DNA of 64,000 bases from Corallibacter vietnamensis (GTDB lineage Bacteria; Bacteroidota; Bacteroidia; Flavobacteriales; Flavobacteriaceae): the NCBI RefSeq assembly GCF_039537875.1, contig NZ_BAABBI010000003.1, forward strand, positions 1 to 64,000, given 5' to 3'. Every line of letters begins with the position of its first letter. Within the stretch, counting starts at the first letter, position 1. Below the pieces are notes generated by a model, which was given only the letters and a program-made list of their open reading frames with translations, searched no databases and had not been told where the DNA came from. This document shows positions 33,199 to 42,187 of this stretch, piece by piece. The position numbers were made by a program, and so were the translations under genes.

Positions 33199-33788
33199 TA
33201 CTTCACAATAGCTTCAATAGTTTTTACTATAATTTTAAAGTCATTAAAAATTGACACATCATTTATATATTTTTTATTTAGTATGATTTTTTGAGGCATT
33301 ATGGTTTCAAGGTACAATTTTTCTGGATTGTTTGTTGTTTTTAAAAGTTCTGCTTCATCTCTAAACTCAATAGATGCGTAATCAGTTATGCCTGGTTTTA
33401 CAGATAAAATTTCTTTATCAGAGTTTGAGTAATAATCAACATACTTTCTTACTTCTGGTCTCGGACCAACAAAACTCATATTGCCAATAAAAACATTAAT
33501 TAGTTGCGGGAGCTCGTCAAGCTTGTATTTTCTTAAAAAATAACCAACATTAGTAACTCTAGGATCTTTGTCTCCAACAGTTAAAAGCCCTTTTTTATCA
33601 GATCCGACATACATGGTTCTAAATTTAAAAATCTTAAAATCGGTATTGTTTTTACCAACTCTAGATTGTAGGTAAAAAACAGGTCCTTTAGACTCTATTT
33701 TAAGAACAAGCGCTATTATGAGTAATAAAGGTAGGAATAAAATTAATCCTATTAAAGAAAAAATAATATCAAACAAACGTTTTATCAT
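33198..33788 (-). CDS. PglC-like initiating sugar-phosphate transferase
   Basis: A 196-residue monotopic phosphoglycosyl transferase, the minimal (PglC/WcaJ catalytic domain) form. It has one N-terminal re-entrant helix (about residues 8-30), FKIFKFRTMY, the catalytic Asp-Glu pair in KYKLDELPQLINV, and GNMSFVGPRPEVRKYV. It moves a sugar-1-phosphate from a UDP-sugar to undecaprenyl phosphate, starting the repeat unit. The small size matches enzymes that use UDP-diacetylbacillosamine-type sugars, in keeping with the dehydratase and aminotransferases of this locus. Gene overlaps by 4 bases with the upstream aminotransferase. Confidence 0.92.
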   Translation of the reverse strand: MIKRLFDIIFSLIGLILFLPLLLIIALVLKIESKGPVFYLQSRVGKNNTDFKIFKFRTMYVGSDKKGLLTVGDKDPRVTNVGYFLRKYKLDELPQLINVFIGNMSFVGPRPEVRKYVDYYSNSDKEILSVKPGITDYASIEFRDEAELLKTTNNPEKLYLETIMPQKIILNKKYINDVSIFNDFKIIVKTIEAIVK

Positions 33789-34990
33789 AAGTTTTCTTCT
33801 ACGGCTTTAGCTATGGTGTTTACAATGTAATGTAGTTCGTTATCATTGAGTTGTGGGTAAATAGGTAGTGATATTTCAGCTTTGTAATTATTGTAAGCAA
33901 CAGGGTAATTATTGATGTTATAACCCATTTCTTTAAATAGTGTTAATAGAGGTAGTGGCTGAAAATGAACATTCACCGCAACGCCTTCTTTAGATATAGC
34001 GTCAATTATTTTGTCTCTTTTTTCTTCAGAGATATCATGGACTCTTAAAGCATATAAATGGCAAGAAGAAAGCTTTTTGTTATCTTTGTATGGAGGTAAA
34101 ACAGCCCAAGGTTTATCTTTAAAAAATGATTGATAAAACTCATAAATAGTTCTACGTTTACTTAATACAGAAGAAAAATAATCTGGTAATTGAGCAACGC
34201 CAATTGCGGCCAAAACATCAGGCATGTTAATTTTTAAACCAGGATAAATAATGTCATAACGCCAACCTCCAGCTTTAGATTTTGTAAAAGCATCTTTGGT
34301 TTGCCCGTTTAAAGAAAAACAGCGTAAGTAGTTGTACTCGTTGTCATTATTAAATGGAGAAGGCAAGTTCAAGCAAATAGCGCCGCCTTCAGCGGTTGTA
34401 ACATTTTTTACAGCATGAAAAGAAAATACAGCTATATCTGTAACGCTACCTAAAAACTGATTGTTATAAGTGGCACCTATAGAATGCGCTGAATCTGAAA
34501 TAATTAAAAGTCTTCCTAGTTTCCTTTGATTGTCATTTTGAGCATTAAACAATGCTTTTTTGTTATTTGCTATTTCTAAAATCTCATCATAATCACAAGG
34601 CCACCCTGCAATATCAACAGGGATTATTGCTTTTGTGTTTTTTGTAATGGCTTTTTCAATGGCTGGAAGTGCTATGTTAAAATCTGACTCCACATCAACC
34701 ATAATAGGTGTCGCACCAATATGCATTACAGCTAGTGCAGTTGCGCTATATGTGTAAGCAGGAATAATAACTTCATCTCCGCTGCCAACTCCAAACCACT
34801 TTAAAGCTAGCATTAATCCTGAAGTGGCTGAATTTACACAGAGTGTATTGGGTGCTTTTGTGTGTTCTGATACTAAACTTTCAAGGCGTTTTACTTTTGG
34901 TCCAGTAGTTATCCATCCAGATTCTAAAGCATCTGTAACTTCCTGTATAACAGTATTGTTTATAAAAGGTGGAGAAAATGGAATTTTCAT
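33785..34990 (-). CDS. DegT/DnrJ/EryC1 aminotransferase, second
   Basis: A 401-residue PLP aminotransferase with FSPPFINNTVIQEVTDALESGWITTGP, LCVNSATSGLMLAL, IISDSAHSIGATY and the PLP lysine in SFHAVKNVTTAEGG. It belongs to the same superfamily as the enzyme at 28318 but to a different branch (PseC/ArnB/WecE-like region of the family), so it probably makes another amino sugar. The overlap with the PglC-like gene couples the two. Substrate cannot be read from sequence alone. Confidence 0.88.
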   Translation of the reverse strand: MKIPFSPPFINNTVIQEVTDALESGWITTGPKVKRLESLVSEHTKAPNTLCVNSATSGLMLALKWFGVGSGDEVIIPAYTYSATALAVMHIGATPIMVDVESDFNIALPAIEKAITKNTKAIIPVDIAGWPCDYDEILEIANNKKALFNAQNDNQRKLGRLLIISDSAHSIGATYNNQFLGSVTDIAVFSFHAVKNVTTAEGGAICLNLPSPFNNDNEYNYLRCFSLNGQTKDAFTKSKAGGWRYDIIYPGLKINMPDVLAAIGVAQLPDYFSSVLSKRRTIYEFYQSFFKDKPWAVLPPYKDNKKLSSCHLYALRVHDISEEKRDKIIDAISKEGVAVNVHFQPLPLLTLFKEMGYNINNYPVAYNNYKAEISLPIYPQLNDNELHYIVNTIAKAVEENL

Positions 34991-34991
34991 T

Positions 34992-36086
34992 TTATATAGA
35001 TCGATTAATAGCTGCGTTAAAGATAGTTATATATTGTTTAGCAACATTTTGTAAACTAAACTTTTCAACGTGTTTTAAGGCGTTTTTAGCTAATTTATCA
35101 GCGAGCTCTTTGTTGGTTGCAATTTTTATCATCATATCAGCAAGCTCTTGAGAGTTTTTTGGTTCAACAAGAAGTCCTTCTTTGTCGTGCCTTGCAAACT
35201 CTCTTACACCTGTAACATTTGTTGATACGATAGGTAAACCTACGGCGCCAGCTTCTAATAAAACTCTAGAAAAACCTTCGCGGAAAGTAGGTAGGACAAA
35301 GCAATCAGATTCTAGTAATAATTCAGGTATATCATGTCTTGGTCCTAAAATATCTACAATGTCTCTGTAGGATTCTAAAATGCTTTTATTTAGTCTTTTA
35401 GAGTTTTCTTCTAGCGGACCTACAAGCAGGTATTTAAATTGGTAGCCTTTATCATGGCATATTCGTGCAGCTTCAAGTAAGTTAACAATGCCTTTTTCAT
35501 ATACCAATCGTGCTACGCAAATAAACGTAAAAGGGTTGCTGTTGCGTTTAGCAATTGATTTATAATAATCTAGTTCTATACCGCTGCTATAAATTAAAGC
35601 GTGATTTTCTTTATTTATAAGGTTGTTTTTTAGGTATAAATTTTTGTCATCTTCATTTTGAAAAACAGTTTTTACAACACGATTTTTCACACGTTTATGT
35701 AGCATTATATAAACATTACGTAGAAGTACACTTTTTAAAGAATTTGACATAAAAATAGTGCCTAAACCTGTGATTGTTCTTGAGATAGGTGTTTTTGTTT
35801 TAAGTAATGCTATAGGAACTAAAAACGCGGGTTTTGTATCAAAAGTGTGTATGATATCAAAGTGATTGTTTTTAAAAAAATCTCGTAGCCAGGTTATTGT
35901 TTTGTAATCTGCAGAAAAAGAAAAGTGACGTTTTAGGTTATAATGTACATATGTGACATTATCTGGAAATTGTTTAGGGCTTGTGCCTACTATGGTGACA
36001 TCAAAATTTGCAGATATTAGATATTTTGACAAAGGAATTCTTTTGTCTACATCTTCGCCGCCAACTAAACAAATCTTTTTTTTCAT
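34992..36086 (-). CDS. Glycosyltransferase family 4
   Basis: A 364-residue GT-B fold retaining glycosyltransferase. The N-terminal domain starts KKKICLVGGEDVDKRIPLSKYL, similar to WbpH/WcaA-like transferases that act early on bacillosamine-type lipid carriers; the donor domain contains FICVARLVYEKGIVNLLEAA and the E-x7-E motif in FREGFSRVLLEAGAVGLPIVS. It lies one base upstream of an aminotransferase and adjacent to the priming transferase, so it may add the second sugar. The ATG at 36101 would place five residues before the usual start. Confidence 0.88.
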   Translation of the reverse strand: MKKKICLVGGEDVDKRIPLSKYLISANFDVTIVGTSPKQFPDNVTYVHYNLKRHFSFSADYKTITWLRDFFKNNHFDIIHTFDTKPAFLVPIALLKTKTPISRTITGLGTIFMSNSLKSVLLRNVYIMLHKRVKNRVVKTVFQNEDDKNLYLKNNLINKENHALIYSSGIELDYYKSIAKRNSNPFTFICVARLVYEKGIVNLLEAARICHDKGYQFKYLLVGPLEENSKRLNKSILESYRDIVDILGPRHDIPELLLESDCFVLPTFREGFSRVLLEAGAVGLPIVSTNVTGVREFARHDKEGLLVEPKNSQELADMMIKIATNKELADKLAKNALKHVEKFSLQNVAKQYITIFNAAINRSI

Positions 36087-36185
36087 TAATAAATTTTGCA
36101 CTAAAATAACATAAGTTTTGCGTTTAAGTTACATACTGATAGTAATTTAGTTTGATTATTCAACTGGAATTTATGTTTTTTTAAA

Positions 36186-37127
36186 ATGAAACAGTTTCTA
36201 TCTAAACTTTATTACAATTCTTCATTTATTCATCATGTGATGCAACCTTTTGCTCATGGTTTTGAGTATATGCGTTATGGTTTTACTCCAGACAGAGTAA
36301 AGATAAAACGAGAATTTAAAAAAAACCTAGGTTATAAGTTAAATTTAAGTGAACCAGAAACACTTAATGAAAAAATACAGTGGCTTAAATTGCATGATCG
36401 AACAGCGTTGCATACTAAATGTGCTGATAAATTTTCTGTAAGGGCTTATGTTTTTGATAAAGTAGGAAATAGATACTTGATACCGTTAGTTTATCAAACC
36501 AAAAAAGTAAGAAATATTATTTCAGAAAACATTCCTGATTACCCTATAATTATTAAAACAAATCACGATAGTTCCGGAGGTATTATAGTTCGTGATAAAT
36601 CACATGTAAACTGGGATCTTGTCCAGAAGAAACTCAATAAAAATTTAAGTGTTAACTATTATTATAGATTTAAAGAATGGCAATACAAACACATTGAAAA
36701 ACGCATTATAGTAGAAAAACTACTAGCTGATAATCAAGGAGCTGTGCCATTTGACTATAAATTTCATTGTTTCCACGGAAAAGTTGTGTTTATTCAAGTA
36801 GATATTGATAGATTTACAAGTCACAAGCGCAATATGTATGACAGAAACTGGAAATTACTGCCGTTTAATTGGTGTAATTTTGTTGATGGAAAGCCAAAAT
36901 TAGAAAATGGTAAATTGCTGAAAAAGCCTGAAAGTCTAGACGAAATGATTGCTGTTTCAGAAAAACTTTCAGAACCATTTAAGTATGTTCGTATTGATCT
37001 TTATGATTTAGAAGGCGATATTTATTTTGGCGAAGTGACTTTTCATCCGTGTAGCGGCGCAAAAGTGATACATCCAGTTGAATGGGATTACAAATTGGGT
37101 GCTATGATTGATTTACAAAAAGAATGA
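36186..37127 (+). CDS. TupA-like ATP-grasp protein, copy 1
   Basis: A 313-residue protein of the TupA-like ATP-grasp family (PF14305), often found in capsule and teichuronopeptide loci. Family motifs: NLSEPETLNEKIQWLKLHDRT, HTKCADKFSVRAYV, PIIIKTNHDSSGG, RIIVEKLLADNQG, and FGEVTFHPCSG. The ATP-grasp fold suggests ligation of an amino acid or similar amine to a sugar carboxylate. Plus strand, against the operon, and a tandem pair with the next gene. Two asparagine-synthase-like genes nearby likewise modify carboxylates, which hints at a uronic-acid polymer. Confidence 0.82.
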   Translation: MKQFLSKLYYNSSFIHHVMQPFAHGFEYMRYGFTPDRVKIKREFKKNLGYKLNLSEPETLNEKIQWLKLHDRTALHTKCADKFSVRAYVFDKVGNRYLIPLVYQTKKVRNIISENIPDYPIIIKTNHDSSGGIIVRDKSHVNWDLVQKKLNKNLSVNYYYRFKEWQYKHIEKRIIVEKLLADNQGAVPFDYKFHCFHGKVVFIQVDIDRFTSHKRNMYDRNWKLLPFNWCNFVDGKPKLENGKLLKKPESLDEMIAVSEKLSEPFKYVRIDLYDLEGDIYFGEVTFHPCSGAKVIHPVEWDYKLGAMIDLQKE

Positions 37128-37137
37128 TTTTTACACA

Positions 37138-38064
37138 ATGACAAGCCTACTTTCAAAACTTTATTTTGATACGGTTTTGGGACATAAAATGATACAACCA
37201 TTTGCTAAATGGTATGAATACTTAAGATTTGGATTAATACCTGATAAGGTGAAAATGAAACGAGAATTCGTTAAAAACCTTGGTTATGAACCTAATTTTG
37301 AAGACCCAAAAACGTTTAATGAAAAAATTCAATGGTTAAAACTAAATGATAGAACTCCATTGCATACACAATGTGCTGATAAATATGCTGTTAGAGCTTA
37401 TGTAAAAGAGCGTATTGGAGAAGAGTATTTGGTTCCATTGGCATTTGAAACTCAAAATGTAAGAGACATTATCCCTGAAAATTTACCAGATTATCCATTT
37501 ATAATAAAAACCAATCATGATAGTTCTGGTGGTATTATTGTAAAAGATAAAAATGCGGTTAATTGGGTTCAGGTTCAAAATACACTTGATAAAAACAGAA
37601 CAGTAAATTACTACTACAGGTTCAAAGAATGGCAATATAAGAATATTGAAACACGAGTTATTGTAGAGAAACTATTACAGGATAGTGATGGCAATATTCC
37701 TATGGATTATAAAATGTATTTTTTCAATGGAAAACTAAAATTTACTCAAGTAGATATGGGAAGGTTTGATGGTGAGCGCGGAAGAAACTTGTATTCAAAA
37801 AAATGGAAACCATTAAAGTTTATTATAAAGCGCCCTAACGGTAAGCCTATACAAAAGCCAGAGCGATATAAAGATATGATTAAGCTAGGAGAGAAGCTGT
37901 CTAAACCCTTTTGTTTTGTAAGAGTAGATTTTTATTGCTTTGATGGTAAAATATATTTCGGAGAATTAACATTTCATCCATCGTCTGGACATTGTAAATT
38001 CAATCCGAAAAAATACGATAAAAAACTAGGAAAGAAGCTTAAGCTTCATGTAGCAAAAGTTTAA
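37138..38064 (+). CDS. TupA-like ATP-grasp protein, copy 2
   Basis: A 308-residue paralogue of the gene before it, with parallel motifs NFEDPKTFNEKIQWLKLNDRT, HTQCADKYAVRAYV, FIIKTNHDSSGGIIVKDKN, RVIVEKLLQDSDG and YFGELTFHPSSGH. The start at 37138 aligns with copy 1; the in-frame ATG at 37108 would overlap copy 1. The two are obvious duplicates with moderate divergence. The stop overlaps the stop of the convergent asnB-like gene by 4 bases. Predicted to ligate a small amine or amino acid to a glycan carboxylate; substrate unknown. Confidence 0.82.
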   Translation: MTSLLSKLYFDTVLGHKMIQPFAKWYEYLRFGLIPDKVKMKREFVKNLGYEPNFEDPKTFNEKIQWLKLNDRTPLHTQCADKYAVRAYVKERIGEEYLVPLAFETQNVRDIIPENLPDYPFIIKTNHDSSGGIIVKDKNAVNWVQVQNTLDKNRTVNYYYRFKEWQYKNIETRVIVEKLLQDSDGNIPMDYKMYFFNGKLKFTQVDMGRFDGERGRNLYSKKWKPLKFIIKRPNGKPIQKPERYKDMIKLGEKLSKPFCFVRVDFYCFDGKIYFGELTFHPSSGHCKFNPKKYDKKLGKKLKLHVAKV

Positions 38065-39944
38065 TCTGTATAAATGTTGCAGTACCATTTTTGAAAGGTG
38101 TAATACGTCCAGACTTTATAGCTATTATCTTCTTTTCCAGACAAGTGGTTGTTGACTAATGTTTTTATGAAGTCTATATTAAAAATATCTTGCTTTTCTA
38201 GAAACTTTGTTTCTATATAGCTTTCTAGTTCCTTTTTTAGTCCAGCTCGTAGCCAATCGCCAACAGGAACAACAAATCCTTTTTTTGACTTATCTAAAAA
38301 GCCTTCAGGAAACTCGTGTTTAAAAGCTTCTTTTAAAATATGTTTTTTGTCCCAGCCTTTAAGTAAATAGCTTTCAGGTAAGCTGTTAGAAAACTCCCAA
38401 AGTGTTTTGTTTAAAAAAGGTGCTCTGCACTCTAAAGAGTTAAGCATGCTTGTTCTGTCTACCTTTACAAGCATATCGCCTTCAAGACTCATGTGTCTGT
38501 CAATCTCTCGATAGTCAGTTAGTGAATTGGGTTTTTCAACAAATGTTTTATAGTAACTGAAGGTGTTTGTGTTGGTGTATTCAGGCTTTAACAGGTTGTT
38601 GGTTTTATTTTCAAAGCCTAAAGAGATAATATTCCAATAGTTGTCACCTTGATAATTTACTGCGTTTATAAGTTTTTTCAGCTTAAAACGTTTTCCTCTA
38701 TTATCATCTTTTGTAGCTAGTAGCGATGTTAGAATGTCTTTGGTGTTTTTATGTATAAACTCCGGAATAATACGCGTGTACTTTGTGTTTAGTTTTCCCA
38801 TGTAGTACTTGTTGTAACCACCAAAAACCTCATCGCCGCCATCTCCAGTTAACGCTACTTTTACAAAGTCTCGGGTTTTTTTAGAAACTAAATACGTTGG
38901 TAATGCAGAAGAGTCTGCAAATGGTTCGTCAAAATTTAAAAGAATTTCATCAATATGAGATTTAATATCGTTTTCAGATAAAATAAACTCATGATGATTG
39001 CTGTTTATTAATTTTGCAACTAATTTTGATTTATCAGTTTCGTTAAACGAGGCTTTTTCAAATCCAATAGAAAAGGTGTCTATTTTATTTGAAACAATTT
39101 TAGAAAGTCCTAAACTCACTATAGAAGAATCTACGCCTCCTGAAAGGAATGTGCCTAAAGGTACATCACTAACAGAGCGACTTTCTATGCTTTCCATAAC
39201 CAGACTATTAAGTGTAGATTTAGCTTCGTTAAATGGTAAAGAGCTTTTTTCTTTACTTAATGTGTTGTTTATTTTGTGAGTGCTGTAAGTGTGAGTTGCT
39301 AAATCAAAATCTATGTAATGATTAGCTTCAAGCTTAAAAACAGAATCATAAATAGTAAAAGGCGCTGGAATGTAAGTGAGTTTAAAAAACAAGTTTAAAC
39401 CGTTTTTTGAAATATGAGGTTTGTTAGGAAGGCATTTTATAATTGACTTTAACTCTGAAGCCCAATAAAATTCAGAATTTGTTTGGGTGAAATAAAGTGG
39501 TTTCTCTCCAAAAAAATCACGTGCAATAAATACTTTATTTTTGTTTTTATCATGAATGCTAAACGCAAACATACCGTCAAGCAGCTTGAAACTATTTTCG
39601 CCTTTTGTCTCGTAAAGTTTTAAGATTACTTCTGTGTCACTTTGGGTTTTAAAAGTGATGCCTTCAGCTTCTAGTTTTTTTCGTAGTTTTTGGTAATTAT
39701 AAATTTCTCCGTTGAAAACAATAGTAATTGTATTATTTTGATTTGAAATAGGTTGCTTTCCCGTGCTTAAATCAATAATAGAAAGGCGTCTCATAGCCAT
39801 TCCAATACTATGAGTTTCGGAAATATCTGTATAAAAACCGTCTTCGTCTGGACCGCGATGATAAATCATCTGATTCATTTTTGACAATGTATCAGTGAGA
39901 TTATTGGTGTTGCTTTTTGATATCAATCCGTTTATTCCACACAT
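38061..39944 (-). CDS. asnB: Asparagine-synthase-type glutamine amidotransferase, copy 1
   Basis: A 627-residue protein with an N-terminal class II glutaminase domain whose nucleophile is Cys2 (MCGINGL; the start at 39944 is fixed by this, since the ATG at 39959 would bury the cysteine). The synthetase domain has the PP-loop FLSGGVDSSIVS near residue 267 and TGDGGDEVFGGYNKY. In surface-glycan loci such proteins usually amidate uronic acids rather than make asparagine. A second, different copy lies at 42188, both between glycosyltransferase genes, supporting a glycan role. Confidence 0.87.
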   Translation of the reverse strand: MCGINGLISKSNTNNLTDTLSKMNQMIYHRGPDEDGFYTDISETHSIGMAMRRLSIIDLSTGKQPISNQNNTITIVFNGEIYNYQKLRKKLEAEGITFKTQSDTEVILKLYETKGENSFKLLDGMFAFSIHDKNKNKVFIARDFFGEKPLYFTQTNSEFYWASELKSIIKCLPNKPHISKNGLNLFFKLTYIPAPFTIYDSVFKLEANHYIDFDLATHTYSTHKINNTLSKEKSSLPFNEAKSTLNSLVMESIESRSVSDVPLGTFLSGGVDSSIVSLGLSKIVSNKIDTFSIGFEKASFNETDKSKLVAKLINSNHHEFILSENDIKSHIDEILLNFDEPFADSSALPTYLVSKKTRDFVKVALTGDGGDEVFGGYNKYYMGKLNTKYTRIIPEFIHKNTKDILTSLLATKDDNRGKRFKLKKLINAVNYQGDNYWNIISLGFENKTNNLLKPEYTNTNTFSYYKTFVEKPNSLTDYREIDRHMSLEGDMLVKVDRTSMLNSLECRAPFLNKTLWEFSNSLPESYLLKGWDKKHILKEAFKHEFPEGFLDKSKKGFVVPVGDWLRAGLKKELESYIETKFLEKQDIFNIDFIKTLVNNHLSGKEDNSYKVWTYYTFQKWYCNIYTD

Positions 39945-39945
39945 A

Positions 39946-41100
39946 TTATAAACTATCAATTAAATTTTTAACATGTATTCCAATATTAGATACATCATAA
40001 GTTTTAGCGCGCTCAAAGCTTAATTGGCTGTACATATTTCTAACATCGGCATTTTTCTGAAGATATTTTATTGCTTGAGATAGTCCAACAGCATCATCAA
40101 CATTTACTAATAGTCCGTATTTAGCTTTTACAAACGAACCAGAAAGAATTTTTACTTTTTCGTTATCATTTAGTAACTCTAAAGGTCCAGACATACAATT
40201 TGTGCTTATCACTGGTAAGCCAACAGACATAGCTTCAAGTAACACGTTTGGAAAACCTTCTGTTAGTGAGCTTAAAATAAAGCAATGATTATTGATAATA
40301 TGTGTTTTTATACCTGTAACATTACCGTGAAACGTAATGCGTTTTTCAACATTTAATGTTTTTGATTGGTTTTTTAGAATCTCATCAAGCGGACCATCTC
40401 CGTAAATATCTAAATAAAAGTTGCTTGATAATAGACTGATACTTTCTATAATACTTTTTTGGTTTTTTACTTCAATAAGTCTTCCTACTGTTACAACTTT
40501 AAAAATATCATCTAAATCTGTATACGGTTTAAGGTTAGGTTTTTTGCTTTCGGTTAAAATGGGATTATAAATTACTGATGTATCTATTTTAACGTTGTAA
40601 TTGGTAATTAAGTCATTATTGATATAAATTGAATTTGAAAAAAGCTTATCATTCTTATTGTAAAAATATGGTATTAAAAGTTTTGTAAGAATAGAAGTGG
40701 CACCATGATTGTACATGATAGAAGGGAAGCATCGCTCACTAATAATTGTTTTTATACTTGGGTTTATCATTTTGGCAATGCCGTTCATAATATTTTGGCG
40801 CACTAAAAACGAAACGGACACTTCTATACCTTCTTTTTTAAGCACTCTAGGATATTTAAATAGAAATTTAAAATTATCTAAAAGTCTTAAGAAACGAGAG
40901 GTTTTGAAAGTTTCTCCATCTTTAGAAAGGATAATAATTTTAGCATTTTTATTTATAGGAAGTTTAATCTCATTATACAGCAAAATAAGAGTTACATCAA
41001 AGTATTTTGTAAGCTCATCAAGTAATAAACTAACAACTTTTTCTGCACCGCCAAAGCCAATAGCAGAAACAAAAAGGGCTATTTTTCTTTTTTCTTTCAT
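39946..41100 (-). CDS. Glycosyltransferase family 4
   Basis: A 384-residue GT-B protein. The acceptor domain opens with IALFVSAIGFGGAEKVVSLLL, and the donor domain shows FKVVTVGRLIEVKNQKSII and LTEGFPNVLLEAMSVGLPVIS, which carries the two glutamates of the family. No membrane segment is obvious, so it works on the cytoplasmic face, adding one sugar to the lipid-linked repeat unit. It overlaps its upstream neighbour by 4 bases and abuts the asnB-like gene. Confidence 0.88.
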   Translation of the reverse strand: MKEKRKIALFVSAIGFGGAEKVVSLLLDELTKYFDVTLILLYNEIKLPINKNAKIIILSKDGETFKTSRFLRLLDNFKFLFKYPRVLKKEGIEVSVSFLVRQNIMNGIAKMINPSIKTIISERCFPSIMYNHGATSILTKLLIPYFYNKNDKLFSNSIYINNDLITNYNVKIDTSVIYNPILTESKKPNLKPYTDLDDIFKVVTVGRLIEVKNQKSIIESISLLSSNFYLDIYGDGPLDEILKNQSKTLNVEKRITFHGNVTGIKTHIINNHCFILSSLTEGFPNVLLEAMSVGLPVISTNCMSGPLELLNDNEKVKILSGSFVKAKYGLLVNVDDAVGLSQAIKYLQKNADVRNMYSQLSFERAKTYDVSNIGIHVKNLIDSL

Positions 41101-42185
41101 GGCTTTTTATGTATTAAACTTTTGAACAAAAGTTCATATTCTGTTATTATTTTAGACTTATTGAATCTAAATTTTACTATGTCACTTACAGTTTCTGGTG
41201 TAAATGTAAAATCTGTATTTAAAGCATTTAGCTTTTCAATGTAAGCATCTAGGGTATTCGCAATGTAACCATTTTTTCCGTTTTCAATGATTTCATCTAG
41301 ACCTCCAGGCGCATTAAAAGCCAGAATAGGTGTTCCTACAACGCAACTCTCAATAAGTACATTAGGGAATCCTTCAACATAAGAACCTTGTAAAAACAAA
41401 TCACTTTCTGCTAGGTAGGTTTCTACGTGCTTTGTGAATGGCACATAGTTTACTTTGCTTGTTAGTCCTTTATTTTCAATATTGTTAAAAATAGTTTCTT
41501 TCTCTACGCCATTTCCTATAATGGTGTATTTAAATGGGAAATCAACTTGAGATAAAGCTTCAAGAATCCTGTCATGTCCTTTTTCTTTACTCAACCTACC
41601 AATGGTTATAAAATGTATAGGTTTTGTAAAATCTCTTGCAATTGGTTTTGTTTGAAATGTATTGGTAATAGGATTATTTATAAGGGTTGTTTTTTCTTTT
41701 TTAACACCATAATTTGTTGTCATATCGTTTTGCATGTCTTTAGATTGACAAATGATTTTATCAACAAGTTTATAGCCGGTTGTTACCATCCATTTAGGGA
41801 AAATAGATTTAGTATACGGATTATGCTTTGCTAGCACAGACAACACATTGGCTTCTCTAGAAACAAATTTAGTGCGTCTGAAAAAGGGAGACATAAACGC
41901 TATAAGTGTGTTGAGATGCACAATAGAGCTTACAACAATATCAGGTTTGTTTTTCCTGAAATAGTGAAATAGACTAAAGAATGATTTTAAAACACGTGGT
42001 TTATTTAAATAAATAACATGAAGATCTTTTGTGTCGTAAACAGTGTCTTTTTCGTAGCCAACAACTAGCAGCGTAGCATTAAATTTTGACCTATCTAGAT
42101 GAAGCGCAACAAAAGACAAAATACGTTCTGCACCACCAGGAATAAGTGATGGAAGCACAAAAGTTATATTTATTTTTTTCTCCAT
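41097..42185 (-). CDS. Glycosyltransferase family 4
   Basis: A 362-residue GT-B protein starting NITFVLPSLIPGGAERIL, a variant of the GGAE loop seen in related transferases. The donor domain has FITIGRLSKEKGHDRILEAL and SYVEGFPNVLIESCVVGTPILAF. It differs clearly from the adjacent GT4 at 39946, so a different linkage is expected. The 4-base overlap downstream and the 2-base gap upstream to asnB copy 2 mark a tightly coupled operon. Confidence 0.88.
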   Translation of the reverse strand: MEKKINITFVLPSLIPGGAERILSFVALHLDRSKFNATLLVVGYEKDTVYDTKDLHVIYLNKPRVLKSFFSLFHYFRKNKPDIVVSSIVHLNTLIAFMSPFFRRTKFVSREANVLSVLAKHNPYTKSIFPKWMVTTGYKLVDKIICQSKDMQNDMTTNYGVKKEKTTLINNPITNTFQTKPIARDFTKPIHFITIGRLSKEKGHDRILEALSQVDFPFKYTIIGNGVEKETIFNNIENKGLTSKVNYVPFTKHVETYLAESDLFLQGSYVEGFPNVLIESCVVGTPILAFNAPGGLDEIIENGKNGYIANTLDAYIEKLNALNTDFTFTPETVSDIVKFRFNKSKIITEYELLFKSLIHKKP

Positions 42186-42187
42186 AA

